A stretch of DNA of 33,322 nt. Origin: Thermoclostridium caenicola. GTDB taxonomy: Bacteria > Bacillota > Clostridia > DSM-8532. The DNA is taken from positions 1 through 33,322 of the forward strand of contig NZ_FQZP01000027.1 of assembly GCF_900142095.1 (NCBI RefSeq), given 5' to 3'. Below, piece by piece: positions 25,700-33,322 of the stretch (positions are counted from its first letter, which is position 1; each line of letters starts with the position of its first letter). Made by a program: the position numbers and the translations under genes. The notes beneath the pieces are model-generated. The model saw only the letters and a program-made list of their open reading frames with translations. It searched no databases and was not told where the DNA came from.

Positions 25700-26974
25700 A
25701 CGGACACGCAGTTAGCCAGGGATAGCAGGAAGGCGGAATCCTTCCTGTCCTTCATCATCCTGATTGCCATTTTCAGGCTCATCGTTACCTTCATGGAGCC
25801 TTATGCCATCGATATGGGCGGATACCTGGCCTGGAGCCGTTACCTGGCCAACAATGGCCCTGCCGGCATATATTCCAGCTATCATATCGTATATGCCCCC
25901 TTCTACCTTTATTTTTTATGGCTTTCGGGGCTCATTGCCAAAGCCTTTGGGCTCCCGTTCCATTTACATATTTACCTGATTAAGCTATGGGCCGTGATCT
26001 TTGAGGCCTTTGGCGCATGGCTCATCTTCCGCATGGCTGTTCGGGCCGGCCGCCGGAATGCAGGTATGGTGGCCGCTTTATGCTACCTCATGAATCCCGG
26101 GGTCTTTATGAATTCTTCGGTCTGGGGACAGTTTGATTCCATACCGGCCACCATGCTGTTGGGCGTCATCTTTTTGCTGGAATCGGGAAAGCGCAACGCC
26201 GGGGCTTTGCTCTTTCTGACGGCGGTGCTGACCAAGCCCCAGAGCGGACTTCTCGTCCCCATCGTGCTGTACCTGTATTTCAGGGACTTCAGATTGGATC
26301 GAAAAGGCGCTATGAGGCTTGCTTCCGGCATCATCGCCGGAATCGGGCTCTACCTTCTCATCGTGCTGCCCTTTTATGAGCCCACAAGCCTGTGCGGTAC
26401 AAAAGTCCCTGCCTTTCTGGATCCTTTCTGGTGGCTTTTTGACCTGTATCTCAAAAGCGTCCAGGACTACCCCTATGCCACGGCCAACGGCTTCAATTTC
26501 TGGACCCTCGCGGGAGGGCAGATTCAGAAGGACACCCTACCTTTTCTGGGCCTTACCTACCAGGCCTGGGGCAACATCCTGTTCCTTTTCTCGGCCGTTT
26601 ACGTGTTCTGGCTCCTATACAGGGCAAGGGGCTCTGGTTTTGCCGTCATATATGGCTCCTACCTGATGCTGTTCAGCGCCTTTATGTGGATCACCAAGAT
26701 GCACGAGCGTTACCTTTTGCCGGCCATTATCTTCATCGTGCTTGCGTCGGTTTTTGACAGGATGCATATCCCTGCGGCCATCCTCACCAGCCTGTGCGTC
26801 TTTTCAAACCAGCTGGTAATATATATAATTTCCTTCCGGAAGGTCTATTGGCTTCAAAGATGGGATCCGACGGCTCTTTGCATAGCCGCGGCAACCCTGA
26901 TCACCTATATTCTTGCCATGATCAACGGTTACCGCTGCCTCGGGAAAAAAAGCCCCGAGTCCGGGAAAATATAA
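25700..26974 (+). CDS. GT-C type membrane glycosyltransferase with non-ATG start
   Basis: A polytopic protein of about 424 residues, with hydrophobic segments throughout. The early outer loop IDMGGYLAW, the later SSVWGQFDSIPATML and KMHERYLLP are typical of GT-C enzymes that use polyprenyl-phosphate sugars. The first ATG (25793) has no ribosome site and would lose the first membrane helix (SFLSFIILIAIFRLIVTF) that must precede the catalytic loop. A perfect AAAGGAGG at 25684-25691 sits 8 bases before an in-frame ACG (25700); there is no in-frame ATG, GTG or TTG between. So I place the start there, as a rare ACG start or a mutated ATG. If the start is really 25793, the protein is 393 residues. 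Confidence 0.72.
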   Translation, partial: TDTQLARDSRKAESFLSFIILIAIFRLIVTFMEPYAIDMGGYLAWSRYLANNGPAGIYSSYHIVYAPFYLYFLWLSGLIAKAFGLPFHLHIYLIKLWAVIFEAFGAWLIFRMAVRAGRRNAGMVAALCYLMNPGVFMNSSVWGQFDSIPATMLLGVIFLLESGKRNAGALLFLTAVLTKPQSGLLVPIVLYLYFRDFRLDRKGAMRLASGIIAGIGLYLLIVLPFYEPTSLCGTKVPAFLDPFWWLFDLYLKSVQDYPYATANGFNFWTLAGGQIQKDTLPFLGLTYQAWGNILFLFSAVYVFWLLYRARGSGFAVIYGSYLMLFSAFMWITKMHERYLLPAIIFIVLASVFDRMHIPAAILTSLCVFSNQLVIYIISFRKVYWLQRWDPTALCIAAATLITYILAMINGYRCLGKKSPESGKI

Positions 26975-27005
26975 ATACGTTACATGAAGAAAGGCTAATG
27001 TATCT

Positions 27006-28871
27006 ATGATGGAGCAACTCATGCCAAACCATGCCGGCTGTGAGACCGGCAAGAGAATGAACAAAAGGGATTGGGCGCTTGTAGCAGCCATGACGCTGAT
27101 CTACCTGATCATGGCCCTGATCAACCTGGGATCCTTTGAAGCGCCGCAAACCGGCTGGGAGCCGGAACACCTGTACGAAAGCTTCGTTGTGGACTTCGGC
27201 CGTGAGGTCGAGATCGACAAAATCATGCTTTTCGGTGGGCTGGGGCATGCCTGGGGCTGCTTTGGCTCCCTCCAGATAAAAGCCTGGGATGGCACGGACT
27301 TTGTGCCCTATACCTTTGTGGACATGAAGTCCATCTTCCGCTGGCACTATTCCACCGATAAGGTTAAGACCAGCAAGCTCCTTATCATAAACGAATACCT
27401 GCGCTCCGATGATGAGGACGACAGGAACAGGTACTTCCGGGCCGAATACCGCGAACTGGCCTTCTTTTCCGGTTCGGAGCTTATTAAGGATTTCACGATC
27501 ACCGATGTGAATTCCGAAAAGGATGTAAGCCTTCTTTTTGATGAGCAGGAACTGGTTCCGGACAGGCCCAGTTACCTCAACGGCACCTATTTTGACGAGA
27601 TCTATTTCCCCAGGACTGCCCTGGAGCAGATCGAGCAGCGTTCCATCCTCTATGAGAACACCCATCCGCCCCTGGGCAAAACCCTTCTGTCCGTCGGCAT
27701 CCGCATATTCGGCATGAATCCATTCGGATGGCGGATCATGGGCACGCTGTTCGGCGTTTTTATGCTTCCATTGATGTACATCTGGTCCAAGCGCCTGTTC
27801 AAAGACAGCTTCTGGGCCTTTTTCTGCACCTGGCTTCTCATGTTCGACTTCATGCACTTTGCCCAGACCCGGCTGGCCACCATCGACAGCTATACCTGTT
27901 TCTTTGTCATGGCCACCTACTGGTGCATGCTGGAATATTATGATTCCAGGGCCTATGAGAAAGGCTTCTTCAGGTCGCTGGTGCCTCTTCTGTTCTCGGG
28001 TATCTTCCTGGGTCTCGGCGGGGCCACCAAATGGGTGGGGCTGTACGGCGCCTTCGGCCTGGCCGTCCTCTTCTTCATGTCCCGAATCTTTGAATACATG
28101 GACTACAATCGATGGCTGGATAAGGCTGTAGAACAGAATCAGATAAGCTCCAATGACCAGCCGAAGCTTCGCCGGTCGTATATCCTGAAATACTGGATGG
28201 GCACCTGCCTTTTCTGCGTGCTGTTCTTCATCATCATTCCGGCAGCCATTTATACCCTGTCCTTCATTCCTATTCAGAACCATAACGATGACAGGAACCT
28301 GGTGGTAGAGGTCATTGATTCGGTCAAAAGCATGTACAATTACCACAAGGGGGTTGTGGAACCCCATCCCTACTCTTCCCACTGGTATGAATGGCCTCTC
28401 ATGCTAAGACCCATCTATTACTATGCGGGACAGCTTCTCCCCGAAGGCCTGGGCTCTTCCATTGCCGCCTTTGGCAATCCCATGGTCTGGTGGACGGGCT
28501 TTATCGCGTTCTGGGTACTGCTGTGGCTCGTTGTGAGCAGAAGATTCGGGAAGACCTTGGGTACGACCGAAACCAGGAACGCATGGTTCCCTGTTATTGG
28601 GTACCTGTCCCTCTATCTGCCCTGGGCGGTGGCCCCGAGAAAACTGACCTTCATCTACCATTATTTTTCCTGCGTACCCTTCCTGATCCTTATGCTGGCC
28701 ATGGTACTTCGGTATCTTGAAAGGACAAACCTTATCAAAAGACGGTTTGTCAGCATCCTGATGATTTCGGTCCTGGTTCTGTTTGTTTTATACTATCCCG
28801 TATTATCGGGACTTATCGTGCCCAGATGGTACCTCAACGCATTGCGGATCCTGCCCCGCTGGGCCTGGTGA
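27006..28871 (+). CDS. PMT-family glycosyltransferase with discoidin-like insert
   Basis: A 621-residue membrane protein related to phospholipid-carrier-dependent (PMT/ArnT-type, GT-C) glycosyltransferases. Order: cytosolic tail, helix 1 (about 24-42), a beta-rich domain of about 115 residues (50-165), then the catalytic loop with Asp197-Glu198 (YFDEIYFP) and ENTHPPLGKT (217-226), and many further helices including FDFMHFAQTRLATIDSY. The insert (FVVDFGREVEIDKIMLFGG, then LQIKAWDGTDFVPYTF) resembles a discoidin/F5-8C sandwich, a fold that often binds sugars, and would lie outside the cell. It should transfer a sugar from a polyprenyl phosphate onto an exported acceptor. AAGG lies 11 bases ahead of the ATG. 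Confidence 0.87.
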   Translation: MMEQLMPNHAGCETGKRMNKRDWALVAAMTLIYLIMALINLGSFEAPQTGWEPEHLYESFVVDFGREVEIDKIMLFGGLGHAWGCFGSLQIKAWDGTDFVPYTFVDMKSIFRWHYSTDKVKTSKLLIINEYLRSDDEDDRNRYFRAEYRELAFFSGSELIKDFTITDVNSEKDVSLLFDEQELVPDRPSYLNGTYFDEIYFPRTALEQIEQRSILYENTHPPLGKTLLSVGIRIFGMNPFGWRIMGTLFGVFMLPLMYIWSKRLFKDSFWAFFCTWLLMFDFMHFAQTRLATIDSYTCFFVMATYWCMLEYYDSRAYEKGFFRSLVPLLFSGIFLGLGGATKWVGLYGAFGLAVLFFMSRIFEYMDYNRWLDKAVEQNQISSNDQPKLRRSYILKYWMGTCLFCVLFFIIIPAAIYTLSFIPIQNHNDDRNLVVEVIDSVKSMYNYHKGVVEPHPYSSHWYEWPLMLRPIYYYAGQLLPEGLGSSIAAFGNPMVWWTGFIAFWVLLWLVVSRRFGKTLGTTETRNAWFPVIGYLSLYLPWAVAPRKLTFIYHYFSCVPFLILMLAMVLRYLERTNLIKRRFVSILMISVLVLFVLYYPVLSGLIVPRWYLNALRILPRWAW

Positions 28872-28883
28872 TTGGAGGAACAT

Positions 28884-29339
28884 ATGACAATCAAGGAACG
28901 ACTGTTACAAAGCAAGCTTCTGAAGGATTTCATGAACCCAGAAACCCTGGGGCAGTTCATACGCTATTTCATTGTGGGCATCGTGGGCTTTGCCCTGGAG
29001 TATGCGCTGTTCATCGTACTCCGGGATATCCTGCATCTTTACGAGCTTTTATCCAATATCATGGTTTATACCGTCATCTTCTGGTTCAACTTCCTGCTGA
29101 ACAAATTCTTCTCCTTCAGGTCCAGGAACAATTTCAAAAGGCAGCTTTTCTACTACGGCATCCTGTTCGTTTTCAACCTGGTGGTGGGCAACGTGCTCCT
29201 GTTCTCAGGCATACGGTATCTGCTGGTATTGGGATTCGGCGAGGGTTCATGGCCGGTTTTGTACCTTCCCAAGATCCTGATCATGTTTTTCATCGTATCC
29301 TGGAACTTTGTCCTGTATAAGAAAGTGATTTATAAATAA
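28884..29339 (+). CDS. GtrA family membrane protein
   Basis: The 151-residue protein has four predicted membrane helices and the GtrA pattern QFIRYFIVGIVGFALEYALF, FNFLLNKFFSF in the middle, and a basic tail. GtrA proteins are thought to flip undecaprenyl-phosphate-linked sugars across the membrane or assist that step. The ATG at 28884 has GGAGG 5 bases upstream; the open frame begins at a TTG (28872) but the ribosome site lies over it. It sits between the PMT-type enzyme and the FAD protein, with its usual partner GT2 two genes on. Confidence 0.92.
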   Translation: MTIKERLLQSKLLKDFMNPETLGQFIRYFIVGIVGFALEYALFIVLRDILHLYELLSNIMVYTVIFWFNFLLNKFFSFRSRNNFKRQLFYYGILFVFNLVVGNVLLFSGIRYLLVLGFGEGSWPVLYLPKILIMFFIVSWNFVLYKKVIYK

Positions 29340-29361
29340 GAGAAAGTATTGGTGGTCAATC

Positions 29362-30666
29362 GTGTCATCCTGTGTAGGCATCATCGGCGGCGGCCTGACC
29401 GGGCTCACCGCCGCATACCGGCTTGTGAAAAAGGGGGTTTCCGTCACTGTTTTTGAGCAAGCCGCCGAACCTGGCGGCCTCGCCGCTTCCATGGATCTGG
29501 GAACTGTTTCCCTTGAAAGGTTTTATCACCATATCTTTACCAGCGACAAATATCTTCTGGATCTCTGCCGGGAGCTGGGGCTTGACAGCCTGGTGGGATG
29601 GTTTGAACCCAGAAACGCCATCTTTATCGATAACCGGTTGTATCCCTTCACCTCCCCCATGGATTTGCTCCGGTTCACCCCTATGAGCCTGGCATCCCGC
29701 ATCCGCACAGGTCTTTTGACATTGGCGTCCCGTTTTGTCAGGGACTATAAGCCTTTTGAAAGCCAAACCGCAAAGGACTGGCTGATCAAAAGAGCCGGTG
29801 AGCAGTCTTACCGCAAGGTGTGGGAACCGCTGCTGGCATCCAAATTTGACAGGGATGCGGACCTGGTATCGGCCGTCTGGATCTGGAACAAGTTCAAGCT
29901 GCGCGGCGCATCAAGGGGCAGGAACATCAACAGGGAAAAGCTGGGCTATATGAAGGGCGGTTTTGCGCAGCTCATTTCAAAGCTTTCAGAGGAAATCACC
30001 GAAGCCGGCGGAATCATCCGGCTGAATTGCCCGATCAGCGGTATCCGGTGTCTTCCGGATGGCGGTTTTTCCCTGGACGGTTGTCCGGACGGGGAAAAAT
30101 TCGACAGGGCGTTATTCACCGGTTCCCCGCAGCAGCTGGCGGCGCTGGATACACCGCTTGATGCCGGGCAAAGAAGGATGATGTCCGAGCTGAAGGCCAA
30201 GGCCAATCTCTGCCTGAACCTGGAGTTGGACCGGCCTTTGTCCGATTATTACTGGATCACCGTGGCGCAAAGGGATATTCCCTTCGTGCTCATTATAGAG
30301 CATACCAATCTTGTGGGGATGGATAACTATCCGTCCCATGTGGTTTATCTTTCCCGTTACGTGGACCAGCAGGATGCCATCTGGCAGAAAAGCGACCATG
30401 AGATCGAGGCCATCTTTCTGGATGGTCTTTCAAGGGTATTTCCCGGGTTCGACAGGGCATGGATAAAGCGGAGCACCTTATCCAGGGCACCCTATGCCCA
30501 GCCTGTCATCACCAGGCATTATTCCAGGCTGGTACCGTCGATCAAAACGGCAGTTGACGGGCTATACCTTGCCTCCATGGCGCAGATCTACCCGGAAGAC
30601 CGGGGCATGAACTATGCGGTTAGGCTGGGCACGACCGTCGCGGATGAAATCCTTCGCGAATTGTAG
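29362..30666 (+). CDS. FAD-dependent oxidoreductase (amine-oxidase / UDP-galactopyranose-mutase-like)
   Basis: The 434-residue protein begins with a dinucleotide-binding fold (GIIGGGLTGLTAAYRL), then the FAD-ribose acid and a GGLAAS motif, followed by a substrate domain and the C-terminal FAD segment GLYLASMAQIYPEDRGMNYAV. The overall type matches NAD(P)/FAD-dependent proteins of the amine-oxidase superfamily often found in glycan clusters; some relatives are UDP-galactopyranose mutases and others polyprenol or carotenoid oxidases, so the reaction is unclear. The start is GTG (29362) with GGTGG 6 bases ahead, 22 bases after the GtrA gene. Confidence 0.82.
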   Translation: MSSCVGIIGGGLTGLTAAYRLVKKGVSVTVFEQAAEPGGLAASMDLGTVSLERFYHHIFTSDKYLLDLCRELGLDSLVGWFEPRNAIFIDNRLYPFTSPMDLLRFTPMSLASRIRTGLLTLASRFVRDYKPFESQTAKDWLIKRAGEQSYRKVWEPLLASKFDRDADLVSAVWIWNKFKLRGASRGRNINREKLGYMKGGFAQLISKLSEEITEAGGIIRLNCPISGIRCLPDGGFSLDGCPDGEKFDRALFTGSPQQLAALDTPLDAGQRRMMSELKAKANLCLNLELDRPLSDYYWITVAQRDIPFVLIIEHTNLVGMDNYPSHVVYLSRYVDQQDAIWQKSDHEIEAIFLDGLSRVFPGFDRAWIKRSTLSRAPYAQPVITRHYSRLVPSIKTAVDGLYLASMAQIYPEDRGMNYAVRLGTTVADEILREL

Positions 30667-30713
30667 TATACTGGCAATGTCGTCAGGCAAACACTAATAT
30701 TGAGGAGGAAGCC

Positions 30714-31679
30714 ATGGAAAAGGTCGTCTGTTCGGTCATCGTTCCCATGTATAACGAGGAAGCGGTGATTCATGAAACATACCGCCGGCTGAGCAAGGTC
30801 ATGAACGATCTCGGTGAAAGTTATGAGATCATCATGATCAACGACGGCAGCCGGGATAAAACCGGAGAGATCATCAGCCAGCTCTGCAAGCAGGACAAGC
30901 ATATTAAAATGATAGATTTTGCACGCAATTTCGGTCATCAGATCGCCATCACAGCCGGCATGGACTATGCCGCGGGGGACTGCATGGTCATCATTGACGG
31001 CGATCTGCAGGATCCGCCCGAACTGATCCCGGAGATGATCCGCATCTGGCGAGAGGGCTACGATGTGGTTTACGGAAAACGCATCTCCCGCCAGGGAGAA
31101 ACCTTTTTCAAAAAGTTTACCGCCAAGTGCTTCTACCGGATTCTGCGGGCGCTCACCGACGTGGATATTCCGGTGGATACGGGGGATTTCCGGCTCATCG
31201 ACAGGAAGGTCTGCGAGGCGCTGAAACAGCTTCCGGAAAGGAACCGCTACGTCCGCGGCCTCATGAGCTGGGTCGGGTTCAAGCAAAAGGCGCTGGAATT
31301 TGAGCGTGCAGAGCGTTTCGCCGGAGAGACCAAGTATCCGTTGAAAAAAATGATCAAGCTGGCCCTGGACGGTATCATGTCTTTCTCCTACAAGCCCCTT
31401 AAACTTGCAACCTATATCGGTTCCATCCTGTCCATCATCAGCTTCCTGTACCTGATTGCCGTGCTCATCCAGAGAGCCTTCTGGCCCCATTCCACCACAT
31501 CCGGATGGGCCTCCCTCATCGCCGTCAGCCTTTTCTTCAACGGTATCATCCTGCTGATGCTGGGCATCATTGGCGAGTACATCGGAAGGATTTACGATGA
31601 AGCCAAGGGCAGGCCCCTCTATATCGTGAGCAGGCTGGAGAACATGGAGGAACGGGAAGGCCCGCGGTATAAGCTATAG
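30714..31679 (+). CDS. GT2 family polyprenyl-phosphate glycosyltransferase (GtrB-like)
   Basis: The 321-residue protein has an N-terminal GT-A domain (SVIVPMYNEE, NDGSRDKT, acidic DGDLQDPPE with Asp95 and Asp97 for the metal) and two C-terminal membrane helices (about 230-250 and 262-290) ending in GEYIGRIYDEAKGRPLYIV. This is the GtrB/DPMS/YkoT type, which loads a sugar from a nucleotide sugar onto a polyprenyl phosphate on the inner face of the membrane. Glucose or mannose are common donors, but the sugar cannot be read here. AGGAGG lies ahead of the ATG. It is last in the cluster and a strong terminator follows. Confidence 0.93.
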   Translation: MEKVVCSVIVPMYNEEAVIHETYRRLSKVMNDLGESYEIIMINDGSRDKTGEIISQLCKQDKHIKMIDFARNFGHQIAITAGMDYAAGDCMVIIDGDLQDPPELIPEMIRIWREGYDVVYGKRISRQGETFFKKFTAKCFYRILRALTDVDIPVDTGDFRLIDRKVCEALKQLPERNRYVRGLMSWVGFKQKALEFERAERFAGETKYPLKKMIKLALDGIMSFSYKPLKLATYIGSILSIISFLYLIAVLIQRAFWPHSTTSGWASLIAVSLFFNGIILLMLGIIGEYIGRIYDEAKGRPLYIVSRLENMEEREGPRYKL

Positions 31680-31713
31680 GATGGAACGAACGGTATAAAG
31701 CGACCATATTAAG

Positions 31714-31744
31714 AAAACCTGCGCTTTACAAGTGCAGGTTTTTT
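31714..31744 (+). terminator. Intrinsic terminator of the glycosylation cluster
   Basis: AAAACCTGC (31714-31722) pairs perfectly with GCAGGTTTT (31734-31742), giving a 9-bp stem and a T6 tail. Confidence 0.9.
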
Positions 31745-31839
31745 CATGAATCCATATGGATTAGATTCTGCTTGCATCGTGTTGTACGTGCAGTGCAGCA
31801 AATGCGGCGTTGTCATAGCAGGCGGACACGACAAGGGCT
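31745..31839. other. Non-coding spacer after the GT2 terminator
   Basis: About 95 bases with no gene. A weakly similar motif (TGTCATAGCAGGCGGACA, from about 31811) may be a decayed unit of the neighbouring repeats. Confidence 0.35.
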
Positions 31840-32203
31840 GAGATTGCTTCGTCGGCTCCGCCTTCTCGCAATGACATACGGGATATAATCCCGCGCGGTA
31901 TACCCCTGGTGTCATTGCAAGCGAGTGGAACAGCGCGGCAATCTGAGCTTGCGAAGCATACCCGTAACGTCATTGCGATCACCGCTCAAGCGGTGCGTGG
32001 CAATCTCTTTAAAACTTCACAGGCAGCCACGGAAGCCATGGAGATTGCTTCGTCGCTTAGCTCCTCGCAATGACACAAAGGTCATAATCCAGCAGATCCA
32101 TATCCTGGATGTCATTGCAAGCGTGTGAATCGAGCGCGGCATTCTCATCTCGCGAAGCCATACCCGTAACGTCATTGCGAGCTCATATGAGCGTGGCAAT
32201 CTC
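31840..32203. repeat. Palindromic repeat array, tandemly duplicated block of about 200 bp period
   Basis: Six imperfectly palindromic units of 35-44 bases, bounded by GTCATTGC and GCAATCTC or the reverse, lie at about 31840-31878, 31911-31946, 31969-32007, 32041-32075, 32111-32145 and 32171-32203. The first three and last three form two blocks (31840-32007 and 32041-32203) in the same order and orientation pattern, with offsets of 201, 200 and 202 bases. The stretch CATACCCGTAACGTCATTGC recurs in both. Non-coding, between convergent genes. Confidence 0.85.
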
Positions 32204-32204
32204 A

Positions 32205-33322
32205 CTAGTGCGTTCCTGCACCGAAGTAATCATCGGTAGCCCGCTTGTCTGCGTAATAGACGATCACATCCCCCGGCTCAAGTTCCCAGCCGTTCTGGTT
32301 GGTGTTGTACCCTTCTAAACGCCAGCCGTCTCCCGTTTTACCGGTATACTTCAGCGACGGATTGTCAAAGTCATCGTTATTGATCACTGAAATATCCTTA
32401 AAGTTGACGATGATGTACCCATCCCTCAGGAATACGGGCGAGCTCCTGGTCAGGTTTCTTTCCTTCGAAAGATCGGTCCCCTTCGGTACGGCCAGGCAAT
32501 CCGCCGGAAGGAAATACTCCCCGTACCATTTCTGGACCGAGGCCAGGGCCTTGTCCTTGTCCACGCTTTCAGGAATCTCCCGCTGCGGTCCCACAAAGCT
32601 TCGTACAGGCTCGCCCAGAAGAATCTTATGGTATTTGAAAACATTCACCCCATTTTGTGATATCTGCGGGAATACCTCCTTCCATTCCGCCTCGCTGTAT
32701 TCGTTCATGCCACCTCTTAAGCGGTACATGGCACCTGCCGTATCCGTGAATTCTTTCAGGTCAATCCCCCTGCGCTTAAGGTCCAGCTTCATGGCATGGG
32801 CCAGGGTATCCTCCGGACTACCTACCTTAACCAGCGGATTGGTCGGGGTCGAATAGTAGAGATCGACCTCCTGCCTGTTCTTCCCGTTCCTGTCCACAAA
32901 GTAGAAGGTGGGCATGATCTGAAGAAAATCGTACCTGTCGTAGTAGTTGCCTATGGTTCTTACCTCAAACCGCACCGCATAGCCCAACTTTACTGCCCTG
33001 TCCTTGTAGCCGGGCTCGTCGTTCTTGCCGGGCATGACCGGAAGGATGTATTTCCTCTGGGCCTCCCTTTCCCCGTTGATGTTCCGAGGACCTGTGAAGA
33101 ACACCTTACCCGAAGGCTCCGGCTTTCCCTTCTCCTTGCGGAAGAAGGATTCCCAGCCCGGGTCCTCAATATCGGTCACCTTGAAGTCATACACCCGCCC
33201 CGATACCTCCACATACTGCGATACGGTAGCAGCATAGTTGGACGGATTCAGATTGGCCTTCTCCTCTGTCTTGCTTCCATTGCTGTTGTCATTGGTGGCA
33301 AGGCTTCTGACTTCTATCTCAT
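32205..33322 (-). CDS. C-terminal part of a large, probably exported protein (DUF5704-like), cut by window edge
   Basis: The frame is open to the right edge, so the true start lies outside; at least 372 residues are present. A GTG at 33212 is only an internal Val codon: upstream codons continue in frame (SNYAATVSQY just before VEVSGRVYDF). The sequence has repeated beta-rich, aromatic stretches (VYDFKVTDIEDPGWESFF, VKLGYAVRFEVRTIG, MPTFYFVDRNG) of the kind found in DUF5704-type clostridial surface proteins, as far as I recall, but I cannot confirm. It ends with DYFGAGTH and TAG next to the repeat array. No terminator beyond the repeats was found. Confidence 0.6.
   Translation of the reverse strand, partial: EIEVRSLATNDNSNGSKTEEKANLNPSNYAATVSQYVEVSGRVYDFKVTDIEDPGWESFFRKEKGKPEPSGKVFFTGPRNINGEREAQRKYILPVMPGKNDEPGYKDRAVKLGYAVRFEVRTIGNYYDRYDFLQIMPTFYFVDRNGKNRQEVDLYYSTPTNPLVKVGSPEDTLAHAMKLDLKRRGIDLKEFTDTAGAMYRLRGGMNEYSEAEWKEVFPQISQNGVNVFKYHKILLGEPVRSFVGPQREIPESVDKDKALASVQKWYGEYFLPADCLAVPKGTDLSKERNLTRSSPVFLRDGYIIVNFKDISVINNDDFDNPSLKYTGKTGDGWRLEGYNTNQNGWELEPGDVIVYYADKRATDDYFGAGTH

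Noticed and set aside
26922-28382. 486-residue minus-strand frame over the PMT-type gene
   Set aside because: Antisense shadow of a gene with recognised motifs; it has no plausible start signal or family features.
31840-32203. CRISPR array
   Set aside because: Units alternate in orientation, differ in sequence and spacing and are palindromic, with no constant repeat and no unique spacers of one length.
31709-32318. Several 60-70-residue frames in the repeat region
   Set aside because: They consist of translated repeats, lack ribosome sites and overlap each other on both strands.

Overview
The window looks like chromosomal DNA of a spore-forming, low-to-medium GC Gram-positive bacterium of the class Clostridia (Bacillota). 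Evidence: a complete spoIIAA-spoIIAB-sigF operon, the hprK/murB/rapZ/yvcK/whiA block, HemZ, a bifunctional Rel, an rpsU-yqeY pair, strong AGGAGG-type ribosome sites and sigma-A promoters. I cannot name the genus. Almost everything left of 24.3 kb is housekeeping and reads on the minus strand.

Layout. (1) 1-1240: accessory, AT-rich left edge with an IS-like hairpin, a terminator, an unknown lipoprotein and, on the plus strand, what may be a decayed sda-like gene. (2) 1238-8540, minus: recJ, rel, dtd, a metallo-beta-lactamase-fold hydrolase and hemZ (read right to left), covering recombination/repair, (p)ppGpp, D-aminoacyl-tRNA proofreading and radical-SAM functions. (3) 8614-12700, minus: alaS-HIT, then rpsU-yqeY with its own promoter. 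(4) 12752-15757: a VanX-type dipeptidase carried on a lipoprotein, an unannotated 58-residue membrane protein, and a divergent DUF1015 gene. (5) 15800-24310, minus: thrC-hprK, murB-rapZ-yvcK-whiA, then spoIIAA-AB-AC, linking carbon catabolite control, cell-wall precursor control and forespore sigma factor control. (6) 24473-31744, plus: six genes, DUF4380, two GT-C membrane glycosyltransferases, GtrA, an FAD oxidoreductase and a GtrB-like polyprenyl-phosphate glycosyltransferase, ended by a strong terminator. (7) 31840-32203: palindromic repeats arranged as a diverged 200-bp tandem duplication. (8) 32205-33322, minus: the C-terminal part of a large, probably exported protein that runs off the right edge.

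How it works together. The plus-strand cluster has the parts of an extracytoplasmic glycosylation system: GT2 loads a sugar onto a polyprenyl phosphate, GtrA is the probable flippase, and the two GT-C enzymes transfer the sugar outside the cell. One GT-C enzyme carries a discoidin-like insert in its first outer loop and the other seems to lack a normal start codon. The target is unknown. This cluster and the right-edge repeats are the least ordinary parts of the window. Smaller points are a possible sda relic, a 52-residue reading frame holding a candidate sigma-H promoter ahead of spoIIAA, and several non-ATG starts.
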